Shown here one piece after another: positions 61,420-64,000 of a DNA stretch of 64,000 bases. The position numbers and the translations under genes are program-made. A model generated the notes under the pieces. It had not been told where the DNA came from. It did not search any database and saw nothing but the letters and a program-made list of their open reading frames with translations. The first letter of the stretch is position 1. Every line of letters starts with the position of its first letter. The stretch comes from Streptomyces scabiei 87.22 (GTDB lineage: Bacteria > Actinomycetota > Actinomycetes > Streptomycetales > Streptomycetaceae). Where the stretch lies: assembly GCF_000091305.1 (NCBI RefSeq), contig NC_013929.1, positions 5,642,001 through 5,706,000 on the forward strand. The letters are read 5' to 3'.

Positions 61420-63270
61420 ATGATTACTTCCCTCCTGGTGGCCAACCGGGGCGAGATCGCCTGCCGGATCTTCCGCACCTGCCGTGACCTGGGCATCCGG
61501 ACGGTCGCCGTGCACTCCGACGCCGACGGGACCGCCCTGCACACGCGCACGGCCGACACCGCCGTACGACTGCCGGGCGCGGCCCCCGCCGACACCTATC
61601 TGCGGGGCGACCTCGTCGTGAAGGCGGCCCTCGCGGCCGGCGCCGACGCCGTCCACCCCGGCTACGGCTTCCTCTCCGAGAACCCCGGCTTCGCCCGCCG
61701 GGTCCTCGACGCGGGCCTCACCTGGATCGGCCCGCCTCCCGAGGCGATCGAGGCCATGGCCTCCAAGACCCGCGCCAAGGAACTCATGGGTCTGGCCCCC
61801 CTCCACAAGGTCACCGAGGACGACCTGCCCGTCCTGGTGAAGGCCGCCGCGGGCGGCGGCGGACGCGGCATGCGCGTGGTCCGCCGGCTCGACGACCTGG
61901 ACGCGGCGCTGGAGAGCGCCCGCGCCGAGGCGGCGAGCGCCTTCGGCGACGGGGAGGTCTTCGTCGAGCCCTACGTCGAGAACGGCCGCCACGTCGAGGT
62001 CCAGATCCTCGCCGACACCCACGGCACGATCTGGCCGCTGGGCACCCGCGACTGCTCCCTCCAGCGCCGCCACCAGAAGGTCGTCGAGGAGGCCCCGGCC
62101 CCCGCCCTCTCCGGCGAACTCACCGAGGAACTCCACACCCTGGCCGTACGCGCCGCCCGGGCCGTCTCCTACACCGGCGCGGGCACGGTCGAGTTCCTCG
62201 TCGCCGACGGCCACGCCCACTTCCTGGAGATGAACACCCGCCTCCAGGTCGAACACCCGGTCACGGAGGCCGTCTTCGGCCTCGACTTGGTCGCCGAACA
62301 GATCCGTGTCGCCGAGGGCCACGCCCTCCCCGCCGACCCCCCGCCCGCACGCGGCCACGCGATCGAGGCCCGCCTGTACGCCGAGGACCCGGCCCGCGAC
62401 TGGGCCCCCCAGACGGGCACCCTGCACCGCCTGTCCGTGCCCGGGGTCCGCCTGGACACCGGCTACGAGGACGCCGACACGATCGGCGTCCACTACGACC
62501 CCATGCTCGCCAAGGCCGTCGTCCACGCCCCCACCCGCGCGGAGGCGGTCCGCGCCCTGGCGGGCGCCCTGGAACGGGCGACGATCCACGGCCCGGCCAC
62601 CAACCGGGCCCTGCTGGTGAACTCCCTGCGCCACCCGGAGTTCACCTCGGCCCGCATGGACACCGGCTTCTACGACCGCCACCTCACCGGCCTCACGGAC
62701 CCCGCCCCCGACCCGTACGCCCCGCTGGCCGCCGCCCTGGCCGACGCCGCCGCCACCGGCGACCCCCGCTTCGGCGGCTGGCGCAACCTGCCCTCCCGGC
62801 CGCAGGTCAAGCGGTACCTCATGGCGGGGGAGGAGCACGAGGTCCGCTACCGGCACACCCGGACCGGCCCGGAGGCGGACGGCGTCCGGGTCGTCCACGC
62901 CGACGGCTGCCGCGTCGTCCTCGAAGTGGACGGCGTACGGCGGACGTTCGAGGTGGCACGGTACGGCGACCGCGTCCACGTCGACGCCACCACCCTCACC
63001 GTCCTCCCGCGCTTCCCCGACCCCACCACCGCACACGCCCCCGGCTCCCTCCTGGCCCCCATGCCGGGCACGGTCGTCCGCGTGGCCGAGGGCCTGAAGC
63101 AGGGCTCGACGGTGGAGGCGGGCCAACCCCTCCTCTGGCTGGAGGCGATGAAGATGGAACACAAGATCACCGCCCCGGCGACGGGCACCCTGACGGCACT
63201 GCACGCTGTACCCGGCCAACAAGTAGAGGTGGGCGCCCTTCTGGCATTGGTCGAGCATCAGCCCACCTAA
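61420..63270 (+). CDS. Acyl-CoA carboxylase alpha subunit (biotin carboxylase plus BCCP)
   Basis: The 616-residue subunit begins SLLVANRGEIACRIFRTCRD and contains the ATP-grasp loop AAAGGGGRGMRVVRR, HVEVQILAD, EMNTRLQVEHPVTE and, at the end, EAMKMEHKI, whose Lys carries biotin. It carboxylates biotin and delivers it to the beta subunit encoded just upstream. The stretch between ASKTRAKELMG and DDLPVLVKAA is short; compared with other biotin carboxylases about ten residues around the usual AAGVP segment are missing. ATG 61420 is six bases after the preceding stop with a weak GAGG site. It is the last gene of the overlap-coupled operon. Confidence 0.93.
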   Translation: MITSLLVANRGEIACRIFRTCRDLGIRTVAVHSDADGTALHTRTADTAVRLPGAAPADTYLRGDLVVKAALAAGADAVHPGYGFLSENPGFARRVLDAGLTWIGPPPEAIEAMASKTRAKELMGLAPLHKVTEDDLPVLVKAAAGGGGRGMRVVRRLDDLDAALESARAEAASAFGDGEVFVEPYVENGRHVEVQILADTHGTIWPLGTRDCSLQRRHQKVVEEAPAPALSGELTEELHTLAVRAARAVSYTGAGTVEFLVADGHAHFLEMNTRLQVEHPVTEAVFGLDLVAEQIRVAEGHALPADPPPARGHAIEARLYAEDPARDWAPQTGTLHRLSVPGVRLDTGYEDADTIGVHYDPMLAKAVVHAPTRAEAVRALAGALERATIHGPATNRALLVNSLRHPEFTSARMDTGFYDRHLTGLTDPAPDPYAPLAAALADAAATGDPRFGGWRNLPSRPQVKRYLMAGEEHEVRYRHTRTGPEADGVRVVHADGCRVVLEVDGVRRTFEVARYGDRVHVDATTLTVLPRFPDPTTAHAPGSLLAPMPGTVVRVAEGLKQGSTVEAGQPLLWLEAMKMEHKITAPATGTLTALHAVPGQQVEVGALLALVEHQPT

Positions 63271-63380
63271 AAGGGGCGCGGGGCTGTATCGATATGCGGC
63301 TCCGCCGCGCGGGCGCGACAAGCCACAACTCACCCGCACCCTCCAAACAACGATGGGACTTCCCCCCTTAGGAGCCCTTG

Positions 63381-64000
63381 ATGTCCCCGGTCCTCGAAAC
63401 CGAAGAACACAAAGCCCTCCGAGCCGCCGTCTCCGCCCTCGGAAAGCGCTACGGCCGCGACTACATCGCCACGACCACCAAAGAAGGCCGCCACCCCGAC
63501 GAACTCTGGGCCGAGGCCGCCAAACTCGGCTACCTGGGCGTCAACCTCCCCGAGGAGTACGACGGCGGAGGCGGCGGCATAGCCGAACTCTCCATCGTCC
63601 TGGAAGAACTCGGCGCCGCGGGCTGCCCCCTGCTCATGATGATCGTGTCGCCGGCCATCTGCGGCACCGTCATCGCCCGCTTCGGCACCGACGCCCAGCG
63701 GCGGACCTGGCTGCCCGCGCTGGCCAACGGCACCCGCCTCATGGCCTTCGGCATCACCGAACCCGACGCCGGCTCCAACAGCCACCGCATCACCACCACG
63801 GCCCGCCGCGACGAGACCGGGGACTGGCTGCTCACGGGCCGCAAGGTCTTCATCTCCGGCGTCGACCGGGCGGACGCCGTCCTCGTCGTCGGCCGCACCG
63901 AGGACGCCCGCACCGGCACCCTCAAGCCCTGCCTCTTCATCGTCCCCACGGACACCCCGGGCTTCCAGTACCGCCCCATCGACATGGAACTCCGGGCCGC
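63381..64000 (+). CDS. Acyl-CoA dehydrogenase (C-terminus outside window)
   Basis: ATG 63381 follows AGGAG by eight bases; the gene runs off the right edge after 206 residues. The visible part is the N-terminal helical and middle beta domain of an FAD-dependent acyl-CoA dehydrogenase: LGVNLPEEYDGGGGGIAELS, LMAFGITEPDAGSNSHRITT, and WLLTGRKVFISGVDRAD. It desaturates an acyl-CoA at the alpha-beta position, the step before carboxylation by the preceding operon if the pathway is branched-chain or terpenoid. A partial copy of the dispersed repeat (63270-63285) separates it from the biotin carboxylase gene. Confidence 0.93.
   Translation, partial: MSPVLETEEHKALRAAVSALGKRYGRDYIATTTKEGRHPDELWAEAAKLGYLGVNLPEEYDGGGGGIAELSIVLEELGAAGCPLLMMIVSPAICGTVIARFGTDAQRRTWLPALANGTRLMAFGITEPDAGSNSHRITTTARRDETGDWLLTGRKVFISGVDRADAVLVVGRTEDARTGTLKPCLFIVPTDTPGFQYRPIDMELRA

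Overview
This window is a high-GC actinobacterial chromosome segment, almost certainly from Streptomyces. The signs are strong third-position GC bias, frequent GTG and TTG starts, a conservon, a futalosine-pathway menaquinone pair, a CebR-type cellulase operator, DUF397 and GntR/UTRA regulators, and long antisense shadow ORFs. From memory, the order cold shock protein - mqnD - mqnB ... serC ... AtuA/acyl-CoA carboxylase matches the SCO43xx part of the S. coelicolor core chromosome. No rRNA, tRNA, CRISPR array, intact insertion sequence or phage was seen.

Layout. 0-9 kb: a group of nucleic-acid ATPases and helicase-related proteins, namely a HelD/HelR-like RNA polymerase remodeller (truncated by the window edge), an XPB-type helicase, an unusual fusion of a UPF0114 membrane protein with an IstB-like AAA+ ATPase, and a Helicase_C_3 protein. 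9-17 kb: a HAAS-type membrane protein, an HAD phosphatase, a cold shock protein, mqnD/mqnB of menaquinone synthesis, a lipoprotein, an MFS protein and a DUF3027 protein. 17-27 kb: a large sacsin/Hsp90-like ATPase, a MOSC protein, twin secreted proteins with related leaders, a zinc-ribbon membrane protein and a CtpE-like P-type ATPase. 27-38 kb: purine permease, MarR-MFS-ThpR genes, aldo/keto reductase, a second MFS, a Uma2 nuclease-fold protein, an SGNH hydrolase and a membrane-anchored propeller protein. 38.3-39.2 kb: a deletion scar joining the ends of a TetR gene and an ABC-2 permease gene. 39-44 kb: a CebR-boxed GH5 cellulase, a secreted Slp-type peptidase and serC.

44-52 kb: a conservon (CvnA, B, C and P450, each overlapping the next) without the CvnD GTPase, then a large FAD/Fe-S oxidoreductase. 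52-56 kb: a regulatory island with an orphan DUF397 gene, a DUF952 gene, a compact three-gene operon, and divergently a UTRA-only protein followed by a full GntR regulator. 56-64 kb: an EamA exporter and, divergently, a translationally coupled acyl-CoA catabolic operon (DinB-like protein, AtuA, carboxyltransferase, biotin carboxylase/BCCP), followed by an acyl-CoA dehydrogenase cut by the window edge.

The intergenic spaces are notable. A short sequence (CGCAGTTCCCCGCGCCCCT or its complement) recurs about a dozen times, only between genes and often as facing pairs around GC-rich tandem repeats. Several other tandem arrays (15, 17-19, 22-25, 25, 35, 45 and 48 bp units) lie in gaps, at gene ends or inside linkers. 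The best candidates for something new are the UPF0114-IstB fusion, the CvnD-less conservon with an EXXW P450, the GntR/UTRA-controlled divergent module, and the repeat family.
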